64,000 bases of DNA from Chromera velia (GCA_018398765.1 JAHBMJ010005746.1:33501-97500); one strand, 5' to 3'. Shown: positions 44,462 through 56,012, counted from the stretch's first letter. Notes: generated by a model from the sequence alone, not told the origin. Numbers and translations: made by a program.

Positions 44462-44856
44462 GTCCTGCATGCATGGATTTTTCTGCCTGGCTCTGTTTCT
44501 CCCTCAGGCTGCCGTCGTTTAAGATGCATGCAACCTTGAACCTACCCTCCTTCGCGACTATAAACGTAACCAAATCTTTTGTACCGATCGACTTCACCCG
44601 ATGCAAAAATATTCATCGTGCAGGACGAAAGGGCCTCTCGGATTATTTAATACTTCTTTAGCCAGCAGCTCAGGCATGCACACGTATCCATATAGTAAGA
44701 CTCACGGAGAGGCACACAGCGGACACAGACGCGGACACACGCAGCAAGACAGAGAGAGAGACGCAAACACGAGCACGCATAGACAAACAGACAGTCAAAC
44801 AGACAGACAGAAACTCAGAAAGACAGATCGAGGCAGGGAAAAGGTAGGAGCCACAA
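44462..44856. other. Short intergenic region
   Basis: It holds two TGCATGCA words (44466, 44525) and GACA-rich low complexity (44770-44830). It is probably the 3' UTR of the left gene and the promoter of the right gene. Confidence 0.5.
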
Positions 44857-47800
44857 ATGACGTCTGACAAAACAATCGACCGTGCTTTCAGGGATTCCGA
44901 GCACCCGAACCATGGACCTCCAAAGGACGTCAAGGTAAGGGGTTGCACGTCATTCACTCTGTTGCTCTCCGCACAAATGGAGACCGCCTGTGCACGTCTG
45001 CTCAGCGTCAACATGCTGTTTTCTTTCTCTTGCTCTCCGCAAAAATGGAGACCGCCTCTGAGTGTTAGATAATGTGCAGCACCTTGTCTTTTCCCACTGT
45101 TTCACTCTTTCCTGCCTGTCTGCCTGCTTTCCTGTCCGCCTGTGTGCCTGCCTGCTTGCCTGTCTGCCTGCCTGTCTGTCTGCCTGCTTGCCTGCCTGCT
45201 TTCCTGTCTGCCTGTGTGCCTGTCTGCTTGCCTGTCTGCCTGCGTGCCTGTCTGCCTGTGTGCCTGTCTGCTTGCCTGTCTGCCTGCGTGCCTGTCTGCC
45301 TGCCTGCCTGTCTGCCTGTCTGCCTGCCTGCCTACCTGCCTGTCTGTTCGCCTGTCTGTCCGCCTGCCTGCCTGCGTGCCTGCCTGCCTGCCTGCGTGCC
45401 TGTCTGTCTGCCTGCATGTGTGTATTTACAGATTGTCCTCGACTGGAGAATCAATTTGGGGGAACTCACAGCTCTGAAGAAGACCCTGAAGTTTGTGAAC
45501 AAGGAGGTCAGACATGCAAACATGCGTATGTACATCTCTAGCTGTTTTGGATTGGCTGTTGACAGCGTGCATGCGTGGTTGTTCGAGTGTTCTTCATTTT
45601 GACTGCACGGGGTTGACTGAGTGTCGCAGTGCATTGACCCTTTTGCGTGATCGTTGGGTTGGCTGTTGACAGTGTGCATGCGTGGTTGCTCGAGTGTTCT
45701 TCATTTTGGCTGCACGGGGTTGACTGAGTGTCGCAGTGCATTGACCCTTTTTGCGTGATCGTTGGGTTGGCTGTTGACAGTGTGCATGCGTGGTTGCTCG
45801 AGTGTTCTTCATTTTGACTGCACGGGGTTGACTGAGTGTCGCAGTGCATTGACCCTTTTTGCGTGATCGTTGGGTTGGCTGTTGACAGTGTGCATGCGTG
45901 GTTGCTCGAGGTTCTTCATTTTGACTGCACGGGGTTGACTGAGTGTCGCAGTGCATTGACCCTTTTTGCGTGATCGTTGGGTTGGCTGTTGACAGTGTGC
46001 ATGCGTGGTTGCTCGAGTGTTCTTCATTTTGACTGCACGGGGTTGACTGCATGGGAGTTGGTTGTCTGTCTGATTGCTGTTTCGGTTGTCAGCTGTTCGC
46101 TTTGACTGACTGACTGACTGACTGACTGGCTGACTAACTGATTGACTGGCTGACTGACTGACTGACTGACTGGCTGACTGGCTGACTGGCTGACTGGCTG
46201 ACTGACTGACTGACTGGCTGACTGACTGAATGACTGACTGCCTCACTGACTTGCTGACTGACTGGCTGAGTGACTGACTGACTGGTTGACTGACTGGCTG
46301 GCTGACTGACTGGCTGACTGACTGACTGACTGACTGACTGACTGGCTGACTGACTGTCTGACTGGCTGACTGGCTGACTGGCTGACTGACTGACTGACTG
46401 GCTGACTGAGTGAGTGACTGACTGACTCACTGACTGACTGAATAACTGGCTGCCCGACCGACCGACTGACTGACTGACTGGTTGACTGACTGACTGGCTG
46501 ACTGACTCACTGACTGACTGACTGACTAGTCGGCTGGCTGGCTTTTCCTCTTCTCTCTCTTTGGTTGTTGTTCGCTGACTTCTGTTCTTCCCACGCTCTC
46601 CCTCTTGGATCGGTCACGAGTGCGAGCGATGACGCACCGGTCGAAGCCCTCATTCGTTTGTTTGTTCATTCCAAGTGGACGGATGGATGGATGAATGAGA
46701 GGATTCGAAAAGTCGCACAGCCGTTCTTGAGTCGCACTGTAGGACTTCCCGTTCCCTTCTTCTTTGTCGAAAAACTCTCTCAGGCTCTCTTAGTTTCTCG
46801 TACGTATCTCAAAATCTCTCTTCTATCCGGGTGATGCAGATCTCTGTTCTCATGTCTCCTGACTGCAGGGAGTGCGAGGACGAGGGGGAGGAAGTCACCG
46901 ACAAGACCAAAGTGTCAAAGCAGACTCACGAGGACGAAGATGCAAAAGGGTCAGTTGTCGTGCGGCCGCCTCAATGACAGACAAGTATGTGTCTGGACAG
47001 ATATCTTTTCTCTTCTGCGTGCCGAAAAGCACTTGCTCATGCTCACTCCCCGTCTTCCACTTCCCCCAAGAAAGGGGAGCAAGCTCGGTGCCTCAGAAGA
47101 AGGACAGGTAGGCTTCTTGCTTGTCCATGAATATCTTCTGACCGGCGAGAGACAGAAGCTCCCAGACGTTTGAGCCAGCGCATGATAGAACTCTTCCAAA
47201 TTCTGCACAGTTTCTTCCGAGGTCCCTTATGCAGTAGATTTGTCGATTGACAGAAGTGTGTCTCGCGTCCGAACACTGTGCGACTTTCTACGTTGGTTCG
47301 CTTGTTCTGAAGAGTAGATGAATCAGCTTTTTGGAGTCTCCACCCAGCCTGCTGAGCTTCGCAGACCGATCCACCTTCCCATGATGATTGAGTGTCGCAG
47401 TGCATTGACCCTTTTTGCGTGATCGTTGGGTTGGCTGTTGACAGTGTGCATGCGTGGTTGCTCGAGTGTTCTTCATTTTGACTGCACGCGGTTGACTGAG
47501 TGTCGCAGTGCATTGACCCTTTTGCATGATCCTTGGATTGGCTGTTGACAGCGTGCATGCGTGGTTGTTCGAGTGTTCTTCATTTTGACTGCATGGGGTT
47601 GACTGCATGGGAGGCGGTTGTCTGTTTGATTGCTGTTTCGGTTGTCAGCTGCTCGCTTTGACTGACTGACTGACTGACTGACTGACTGACTGACTGACTG
47701 CCTCACTGACTTGTTGACTGACTAGCTGACTGACTGACTGACTGGTTGACTGGCTGACTGACTGACTGACTGACTGACTGACTGGTTGACTGACTGACTG

Positions 47801-49867
47801 ACTGACTGGCTGACTGACTGACTGGCTGACTGACTGACTGACTGGCTGACTGACTGATTGACTGACTGCCTCACTGACTTGCTGACTGACTGGCTGACTG
47901 ACTGACTGACTGGTTGACTGACTGGCTGGCTGACTGACTGGCTGACTGACTGCCTGACTGACTGGCTGACTGACTGACTGACTGGTTGACTGACTGGCTG
48001 GCTGACTGGCTGGCTGGCTGGCTGGCTGACTGACTGCCTCACTGACTGGCTGACTGACTGACTGACTGGCTGACTGACTGACTGACTGACTGACTGACTG
48101 TCTGACTGGCTGACTGGCTGACTGGCTGACTGGCTGACTGACTGACTGACTGACTGAGTGAGTGACTGACTGCCTGACTGGCTGACTGACTGATTAACTG
48201 GCTGCCCGACTGGCTGACTGCCTCACTGACTGTCTGACTGACTGGCTGACTGGCTGACTGGCTGACGTGGCTGACTGGCTGACTGACTGACTGTCTGACT
48301 GGCTGACTGACTGACTGGCTGACTGACTGACCGACCGACCGACCGACCGACTGACTGACTGCCTCACTGACTAACTGGCTGACTGACTGACTGACTGACT
48401 GGTTGACTGACTGCCTGACTGGCTGACTGGCTGACTGGCTGACTGGCTGACTGGCTGACTGACTGACTGACTGACTGGCTGACTGACTGACTGACTGACT
48501 GGCTGACTGGCTGAATGACTGACTGACTGGCTGACTGACTGATTGACTGACTGCCTCACTGACTTGCTGACTGACTGGCTGACTGACTGACTGACTGGTT
48601 GACTGACTGGCTGGCTGACTGACTGGCTGACTGACTGCCTGACTGACTGACTGGCTGACTGACTGACTGACTGGTTGACTGACTGGCTGGCTGACTGGCT
48701 GGCTGGCTGACTGACTGCCTCACTGACTGGCTGACTGACTGACTGACTGGCTGACTGACTGACTCACTGACTGACTGGCTGACTGTCTGACTGGCTGACT
48801 GGCTGACTGGCTGACTGGCTGACTGACTGACTGACTGGCTGAGTGAGTGACTGACTGCCTGACTGGCTGACTGACTGATTAACTGGCTGCCCGACTGGCT
48901 GACTGACTGACTGACTGTCTGACTGACTGGCTGACTGGCTGACTGGCTGACCTGCTGACTGGCTGACTGGCTGACTGACTGACTGTCTGACTGGCTGACT
49001 GACTGACTGACTGACTGACTGACCGACCGACCGACCGACCGACTGACTGACTGCCTCACTGACTAACTGGCTGACTGACTGACTGACTGACTGGTTGACT
49101 GACTGGCTGACTGGCTGACTGGCTGACTGGCTGACTGGCTGACTGGCTGACTGGCTGACTGGCTGACTGACTGACTGACTGACTGACTGGCTGACTGACT
49201 GACTGACTGACTGACTGGCTGACTGGCTGACTGGCTGACTGGCTGACTGGCTGACTGACTGATTGACTGACTGCCTCACTGACTTGCTGACTGACTGGCT
49301 GACTGACTGACTGACTGGTTGACTGACTGGCTGGCTGACTGCCTCACTGACTGACTGCCTGACTGACTGACTGGCTGACTGACTGTCTGACTGGCTGACT
49401 GGCTGACTGGCTGACTGACTGACTGACTGACTGAGTGAGTGACTGACTGCCTGACTGGCTGACTGACTGATTAACTGGCTGCCCGACCGACCGACTGACT
49501 GACTGACTGGTTGACTGACTGGCTGACTGACTGACTCACTGACTGACTGAGTGAGTGACTGACTGCCTGACTGGCTGACTGACTGACTGACTGACTGGCT
49601 GACTGGCTGACTGATTAACTGGCTGCCCGACTGGCTGACTGACTGACTGACTGACTGACTGACTGTCTGACTGACTGGCTGACTGGCTGACTGCCTGACT
49701 GGCTGACTTGCTGACTAGCTGACTGGCTGACTGACTGACTGTCTGACTGGCTGACTGACTGACTGACTGACTGACTGACCGACCGACCGACCGACCGACT
49801 GACTGACCGACTGACTGACCGACCGACCGACTGACTGACTGACTGAGTGACTGGCTGGCTGGCTGGT

Positions 49868-49907
<40 letters not shown>

Positions 49908-50438
49908 TGACTGACTGGCTGACTGACTGGCTGACTGACTGACTGACTGACTGACTGACTAACTGACTAGTCGGCTGGCTGGCTTTTCCTCTTCTCTCTC
50001 TTTGGTTGTTGTTCGCTGACTTCTGTTCTTCCCACGCTCTCCCTCTTGGATCGGTCACGAGTGCGAGCGATGACGCACCGGTCGAAGCCCTCATTCGTTT
50101 GTTTGTTCATTCCAAGTGGACGGATGGATGGATGAATGAGAGGATTCGAAAAGTCGCACAGCCGTTCTTGGGGACGCACTGTAGGACTTCCCGTTCCCTT
50201 CTTTTTTGTCGAAAAACTCTCTCAGGCTCTCTTAGTTTCTCGTACGTATCTCAAAATCTCTCTTCTATCCGGGTGATGCAGAGCACTGTTCTCATGTCTC
50301 CCGACTTTGCCTGCCTGCAGGGACTCCAGGCTGAGCCTCGCTTCGAAGTCCACGGGGAGCCTCCTCAACAGCAGTTCGGAGGAGTCGATGGAGGTGGAAG
50401 AGCTGGACGAGCACGGCAACACGGTGACAGTTTTCTAA
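44857..50438 (+). CDS. Unrecognised four-exon acidic protein, about 124 aa
   Basis: Proposed exons: 44857-44934, 45432-45529, 46869-46949 and 50321-50438. Phase is continuous (0, 2, 2). Exon 2 encodes IVLDWRINLGELTALKKTLK, a helical segment. Exons 3 and 4 encode Glu/Asp-rich sequence (ECEDEGEEVTDKTK; SSEESMEVEELDEHGNTVTV) ending in a TAA. The donor of exon 2 is uncertain: gtacat at 45530 keeps the acidic frame, whereas the stronger gtatgt at 45526 would give a basic frame. I do not recognise the family, and 124 residues is short, so a missing exon is possible. Introns 2 and 3 are copies of one composite repeat. Confidence 0.5.
44959..45065. repeat. 74-bp minisatellite, two units plus shared flank
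   Basis: Same unit as 43126-43675, followed by the same 3' flank (ctctgagtgtt-gataatgtgcagcaccttgtctttt) seen after that array. The flank shows the whole block was copied between the two genes. Confidence 0.9.
45107..45418. repeat. TGCC/TGTC tetranucleotide array
   Basis: Over 300 bases of CTGCCTGTCTG-type repeat fill the rest of intron 1 of the four-exon gene. Confidence 0.95.
45546..46046. repeat. 107/108-bp minisatellite, five units
   Basis: The word ggctgttgac recurs at 45554, 45661, 45769, 45877 and 45984. Units include gcatgcgtggttg and gcagtgcattgaccc. This is the left part of the composite intron. Confidence 0.92.
46104..46525. repeat. CTGA/CTGG tetranucleotide array, copy 1
   Basis: Imperfect ACTG repeats, middle part of the composite intron. 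Confidence 0.95.
46526..46868 (+). repeat. Conserved intron 3' block, copy 1
   Basis: 343 bases nearly identical to 49967-50320, ending at the acceptor of exon 3. Confidence 0.92.
47384..47593. repeat. 107/108-bp minisatellite, two further units
   Basis: Same unit as 45546-46046, inside the next intron. Confidence 0.9.
47657..49966. repeat. CTGA/CTGG tetranucleotide array, copy 2 (2.3 kb)
   Basis: A long imperfect ACTG array with internal higher-order blocks, for example repeated tgactgactgcctcactgactt and runs of gaccgaccgaccg. Long Ser/Gln/Val frames on the minus strand are artefacts. Confidence 0.95.
49967..50320 (+). repeat. Conserved intron 3' block, copy 2
   Basis: Matches 46526-46868 apart from a few substitutions and a small insertion before the acceptor (tttgcctgcctgcag). 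Confidence 0.92.
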
Positions 50439-50460
50439 AGTCAAGAGGTCAGCAGTGTGG

Positions 50461-50925
50461 TTCTGTCGGCATTGTTGCTGTCTTCTCCTTTCAGCTCTCC
50501 GCGCATGGAGACGGTTGTCTAGCCTTTTCTGTCGGCATTGTTGCCGTCTTCTCTTTTCAGCTCTCCGCGCATGGAGACGTCTGTCTAGCCTTTTCTGTCG
50601 GCATTGTTACCGTCTTCTCTTTTCAGCTCTCCGCGCATGGAGACGTCTGTCTAGCCTTTTCTATCGGCATTGTTACCGTCTTCTCTTTTCAGCTCTCCGC
50701 GCATGGAGACGTCTGTCTAGCCTTTTCTGCCGGCATTGCTGCCGTCTTCTCCTTTCAGCTCTCCGTGCATGGAGACGTCTGTGTAGCCTTTTCTGTCAAA
50801 ATTGTTGCCGTCTTCTCTTTTCAGCTCTCCGCGCATGGAGACGGTTGTATAGCCTTTTCTGTCGGCATTGCTGTCGTCTTCTCCTTTTAGCTCTCCGCGT
50901 ATGGAAACGTTTATTTTTTCCTCTG
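50461..50925. repeat. 66-bp minisatellite, seven units
   Basis: The word atgg of catggagac recurs every 66 bases (50505, 50571, 50637, 50703, 50769, 50835, 50901). The core TCTCCGCGCATGGAGA matches the core of the 74-bp family. It lies just after the stop codon, probably in the 3' UTR. Confidence 0.92.
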
Positions 50926-51240
50926 AGGACTTCCACAATATGTTGGCACTACGGGGCTGGCGCCATGAAGTAGTTCGGCAGATTCAGGTGGCTGACAGTG
51001 GCAACCTCCCATGGTCATGAGCCTGAATCAGCGTCATTCACGCGCAAGCATGCTGCTCCTGCGGCTGTCTAACTGTGAATCTCTTTCCGTGCCTCTGTGT
51101 GTAATCATTGCAGGATGGGAAGCAAACACTGTTACAGTGAAATATTTTCACACTGTAGACCGCACTGTTGCAGTCTGGCCAATCGCATTATCGCAGTCTA
51201 AAGAGTCTCTGAGATTGGATCCGGGTCAGACTTGACGGGA
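50926..51240. other. Intergenic, no supported gene
   Basis: Unique-looking sequence with a short open frame at 51011-51235 and no recognisable motif. Confidence 0.4.
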
Positions 51241-51390
51241 GACTTGAAGGAGGGAGAGGAACCCCGTGACAGGAAAGGAAGTGGTTGAAGACGAAGTGCA
51301 CGTTCTGACTGAGTGTCCCTTGCATGATGCTGAGAGAGCTGTGTGTTTGCAAGCTCTTTCAGACAAATGGAACGAAGGAAGGGGGGAAAG
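51241..51390 (+). mobile_element. Possible LINE 3' relic
   Basis: One frame reads VVEDEVHVLTECPLHDAERA, close to the zinc-knuckle segment of the LINE at 19587-25452 (VIKDEVHVLMECKDTERE). The upstream Cys pair and the rest of the domain are not recognisable. 51470-51775 may be further decayed LINE C-terminus. Confidence 0.45.
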
Positions 51391-53340
51391 GGCCTAGGAA
51401 AGAAAGAAAACCAAAGTGGGGGGAGGGGATGAATGGGAAGACAGAAAGGCTTGCTTGATTTTCGTTTCTTTTGGGCGAAACAGATTGTAATGTCGACAAG
51501 TTTTTGAAGGATGTTTTGACAAAACGAGCTGCCGTGAAAGAATGTCGTGAAAGAAGCGCATGCAGCCTGAAGGATGTCTCAAGCGCCCATGGCGGCAAAT
51601 TATCAAGAAGGCAAAGGAAGAGGGAGAAAGAAAAGGGCTGTGTGACTGGGAAAATAATGAGATTGGCCTCTACTAGTAATCGATGGAACGCTTCAAGTTA
51701 TCTTGCGATACCTCCGTTCGAAGCCTGTTTGAGCTCCCCTGGGTCAACGGGCCGCAGCATCGTTAATCAGGGTTGATTGATTCCATTCTTTTGCATGCGA
51801 TGAATAACAATTGATCGACCATCCTGTAAACAGTTTGCGGCACAGGTCGCTGACCTGTGCGGGCCGGCCAGGAAGGTATAGGAAGGTCCAACGCGTACAA
51901 ACATTTTTCCTGGACGCCGCACCTCGAACGCTCGGCATTGGGGCAGGAGGCCAACCTCCGGACGTTAATGATTAGTCCTATTTTATCCTATTTTATGTTA
52001 TCCTAACGATCACAATGACAGGAGTGCATCATATACAGACTCAAAAAATCAATGGAAAAATGATAAATGAATAGATTAAAACACACCATGACGATGGACG
52101 CATTTCATAATAAAGAATGAAAATTAATAATTGTACATCAAAAAGGTACGATAAATTTAATTGTTTTTTGATTAATCATTGTATATACATGCCTAGTAAC
52201 GGCATTTATCGCCCACGGCATTTACCAACCCTACGAACGGCAAAAGTGCACCGTGCACTTGGGTGCACTCCATCGCTGAGGGTTTAGACCACATCGCGCC
52301 TTCCCCCAGACTGTCAACAACCAATACTGTCTGTTCACTTTCTACTTTCATTTTGCATGCATGCTTAATTTGGGTTGGAGGCTGATTGCTAAAGTAATTT
52401 AAACGTCATTTGGTCAAAAAACTGGTCCAAAAATAATATACTAGTAGAATGACAGTCTAATTAAGTAATGAAATGTCCAAATTATTAACTGGATTATTAA
52501 TTAAATTGCTAAAATATTTTTTTCCAGTCGTTTTAAATTTCTAGATTGATATTCTTGCAGCTTAATTATTATTTCATCTTCCTTTAATTCTTGCTACAGT
52601 TTTAATTCTACTTTTAAATTCGCTTAAATCTTGGCATGGTTCAAATTACTTCTCTAATTTTTTAACTAGTTTTTTAAATTGAATTCTCCAGATTCCGTAA
52701 CCAGATTTTGCGGGATCGGCGACCTGTATATAAGTGTTAGGGACCAGAAAGAATTCATACGCGCACGCCAAACGATAAAGAAAGCGCGAGGCGGGACCCG
52801 AAAGGTTAATCCCCAGAAAGAATTCATGCACGCACGCCGAGCGATAAAGAAAGCGCAAGGCGATGTCAGGCAATAAGCACCGCGCGCACATGCAGAGCGC
52901 TCATGTAGTTTGCAATGCATGCATGAATACATGGAAAAAGAAATACCACAGAAGTGAGTTCACACAAAACGGAATAACACAGAGACAGAACAGACGTCAG
53001 AAAGACGGACACAGCTGCAAATACAGAGGTGACATGCATTTAAGTGGACCGATACAGATGAATACCGTACTATATGCACAACGCGTGTACGCATGCCGTC
53101 TGACTGACCGATCGTATCTGTTCTGAGTAGCCAACCTGAAATCTCTCTAGAAGGAGTTGAAAGATGAACGACCAGACGAACAGACTTTTGCGTAGATACA
53201 CGTAAGTAGAAGTCGTAGTCCTATACGCTAGCCCTACGTATGCTCAACAATAAGACAAAACGGCGACACTGCTCTATAGGGGCATCACTAAATCACTTAT
53301 CACTTAGTTAATTGCAAACTCTTAATTCCTATTGCATGCA
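51391..53340. other. Mostly AT-rich intergenic DNA
   Basis: 51955-52660 is strongly AT-rich. 52741-52866 contains two adjacent copies of a roughly 65-base unit (cagaaagaattcat, gcgcacgcc, gataaagaaagcgc). TGCATGCA words lie at 52354, 52916 and 53333. No gene is supported. Confidence 0.55.
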
Positions 53341-54882
53341 TCAATACCGTTGTCCATATTCTAGTATTTCAAGGAACCGTTGGCCTGCTGCGACAGGATC
53401 TGAAGTGTCAATTCTCCACTGCAGAAGAGATGTACGCTTGTTCAAACATCTTCTGGAATAATTCGCAGGCGGATCCCACGGCAGAAAGTCGAGGCTGAAG
53501 TTTCTCACCCCCTGCTGTCCTTCTCTTTCGACGGATACGACGTCTTCCCTAATGAGTTCAGCCATTGGAATGAAGGCAAAGAAACGCGATCGCTCTGGTG
53601 GGTTCATTTCTGAGAGCAGACGCTGCTCTGAGGGAGTAACGTTCGGAAGGGTACTGTTTTGGGGTGAACCCACCAACAGAAACTGAAAGTCACCTTCGTC
53701 ATACGGCACAGCGACACGTCGGTTCTTCTTGCAGGACGGGACAAGTGCATAACGGCTGTGGGAAATCCAACACGCACTTTTCAACTGAACTCCCTGCCAA
53801 CTCATTCCTGGTGACCCCTTGCGTCGAATTTCGATGTCGTAGGGGGCAGAAGGACAGGGAGGGGCCTCACTGTTCACCTCCAAACCCCCTGGAACATGGT
53901 CAAAGAGCTGATACTGACACCTTTGCATCATCGCCTGTTCTACAAGGTGGTAAGGACTGAGCTGGGTGCGAAGGGTATCCAGACGCTCCAAACGGTTGGA
54001 TGCCGCTCCTTCGTGCCACATCTCAAGCAACACCTCACCAGCATTCCTTCCGAATTTACCGCCCCGTCCAAAGGCACAGCGGCTCTTTTCAGTATCGTGC
54101 TTGCCCCCCTGAGTAACCTTGAGAAAGCCTGTTCCGGTTGTGAAGGAGTCACCTGAGAAAATCCACACTTTGGGAGGACCACCTGAATCTTCCTCAAGTG
54201 AGATACAGACAACAGCCATTCCAGGATAACCCCGCAAACTGTTGAAGCCCCACCGACCGTTTTGCGTGCTGAGACTCCGCTTCGTCGACTTGACCTGGAC
54301 AGGCAGCCACCAGTCCTCAGTGCACCCGACTGGGCGCACCACAAGATCTGCGCGAGCGTGGAGAGGCCATTGCTCAGGCCAACGAATCCGAGGCTCCTCA
54401 AGCCCAACAAACCCCGGTGCTGGACTAAAACTTTCGCGAAGGAGCGAAATGGCTGCACGTTCAATGCCAAGGCATTCGCGCAATGCAAGCGCTCCAGTAA
54501 TTCGTTCCTTTTTGGGGGGTGTCCCTCCTTCCGAGGCAGTAAAAGGCGGACATGTTGCTTCATCGAAGCTGACCCCGTTTTCTTGAGATGGAGGACCACT
54601 GTCAGCAGTGCGTTTATTTGAGCGATCAGCAAAACCAGAACAGTCCGCTTCCGAAATAGCAGCTAAAATGGTATCAGAAGAAAAGCTTCTCTGATCGAAG
54701 GCGAGACTGTGTCTTGTGATCGGACATTCCAAAGAAAAGACGCATCTCTGGGTGAAGTTGCGGTATGCTACTTGTTCGCTCAATTGCAGGAAGCGCCTGC
54801 CTCTTGGAGAAATCTCGCAAGAAAGTCTCGCGAGAGTGGAAAGAAGTTGAGACCCCCTCTCCGAGACACGCAGAGTAAGCAT
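53341..54882 (-). CDS. Single-exon protein with two PD-(D/E)XK-like motifs, 513 aa
   Basis: The ATG at 54882-54880 opens an unbroken frame. The first 55 residues are Arg/Ser/Leu-rich with few acidic residues, compatible with organelle targeting. Two similar segments follow. The first has a helix (ECLGIERAAISLLRESF, about 136-152), then ADLVV (Asp179) and LPVQVKST (Gln196, Lys198). The second has a helix (YHLVEQAMMQRCQYQLFDHV, 311-330), then YDIEI (Asp349) and WQGVQLKS (Gln366, Lys368). Asp, then Gln/Glu-x-Lys after an amphipathic helix is the core of the PD-(D/E)XK nuclease fold, with Gln in place of Glu as in some active members. I cannot name the family. Nuclease activity is inferred, not shown. 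The lack of introns contrasts with neighbouring genes and could mean retroposition or an element-borne gene. Confidence 0.7.
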   Translation of the reverse strand: MLTLRVSERGSQLLSTLARLSCEISPRGRRFLQLSEQVAYRNFTQRCVFSLECPITRHSLAFDQRSFSSDTILAAISEADCSGFADRSNKRTADSGPPSQENGVSFDEATCPPFTASEGGTPPKKERITGALALRECLGIERAAISLLRESFSPAPGFVGLEEPRIRWPEQWPLHARADLVVRPVGCTEDWWLPVQVKSTKRSLSTQNGRWGFNSLRGYPGMAVVCISLEEDSGGPPKVWIFSGDSFTTGTGFLKVTQGGKHDTEKSRCAFGRGGKFGRNAGEVLLEMWHEGAASNRLERLDTLRTQLSPYHLVEQAMMQRCQYQLFDHVPGGLEVNSEAPPCPSAPYDIEIRRKGSPGMSWQGVQLKSACWISHSRYALVPSCKKNRRVAVPYDEGDFQFLLVGSPQNSTLPNVTPSEQRLLSEMNPPERSRFFAFIPMAELIREDVVSVEREGQQGVRNFSLDFLPWDPPANYSRRCLNKRTSLLQWRIDTSDPVAAGQRFLEILEYGQRY

Positions 54883-55842
54883 TGTTGCTGAAGAGGACGT
54901 GAAAGGTCAGTTACCTACTGTCAGTCGTTGGCGACAGCATGCGTGTTGCACTGGCGCATCAGGTCTTGCGGTGGAGATCTGTCGTCACATTCTGCACATC
55001 TTTCCTACTGACCGCTCGAGGGACAGCAGGACAATTCATTCAGTTCACTGGGGATGCTCTTCGGGCGCATCATTAATAAGACTGCCGTTGAATCGGACCG
55101 TTTCTTTTCAAGAGCCACACTGAGAGATTTTGACCGACGGCATACAGAGATATTAATATATATTAATATGCATGCATGCGTGCATGTAGATACAGAATGC
55201 ATGACACAAGTGAGTTCGCGCGCGCGAATTTGCGCGCGGAATATTATTAAAATTTCCTGATCGACATGCATGCATATGCATAGTCGAAGGCACGAGTGAT
55301 AAGCAGCGCATTGAAAGTGATCGATGAGTATCGATGAGCAGACCAGGTCCTAGAATCGAAAAAAGCGAAACCTTCTGACAAACTAGGCTAGATCCGCCCC
55401 TTATATATGGGGACGTGGCGTGCATAACAAAACCCCCAATCCATGACGTAAATAACACTATACATACCTAGATACATGTATACAGTATTAAAGATATGTC
55501 TCGAACTAAGTCTTGAACTAGGTCTCGAACTACGTATACATACACATACGACTTATATGCTCGGGCCATGCATGCAGATTTAATATAAACTATAGAATAT
55601 AAACTGCATGCATATATATAACGCATAGCCATGCGTCTACTATATGTGTATATCTAGGCCGTAGCGGCACTATTAGGAGTGACTACCTAAATTATTAAAA
55701 AAAAAAAAAAAAAAGTTTTACTAGTTTTTTATTTTTTTTTTTTATCCACTAAATAACAGCTGGTTGTTTTTCATGCACCACTCCCTATAACTTGAACGCT
55801 CATACAATACTTGAACAACAGTTGTTTATTTAGGGTTGTTAA

Positions 55843-55922
55843 GTACCGTACTTTTCGGTACTTCAGTACTTTAGGGGGGGGTCGTTCCATTTTTCGATAC
55901 CGGTACTTTCGGTACTTTAAAA
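55843..55922. repeat. Cluster of GTAC-centred words
   Basis: The words aagtaccgtac, cggtactt, cagtacttt, accggtac and cggtacttt follow within 80 bases, giving several overlapping short palindromes. Confidence 0.6.
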
Positions 55923-56012
55923 ATTTTGCTTTAACTAGGCTTTATAACGTTAAAACTAGCGTTAAAATGACTGGATTCTAAATTTTCCCACTATAAAAAT
56001 AATTTAAAAATT

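Noticed and set aside
45062-45602. Cys/Leu/Pro-rich frames
   Set aside because: Translation of the TGCC/TGTC array.
45809-50094. Long minus-strand open frames rich in Ser, Gln and Val
   Set aside because: They are translations of the CTGA/CTGG tetranucleotide arrays, open because the repeat contains no stop in that register.
50006-50973. Protein made of 22-residue repeats
   Set aside because: The 66-bp unit gives a periodic frame in more than one register. The better-supported coding frame (acidic exon ending at 50438) is different, and the array follows its stop.
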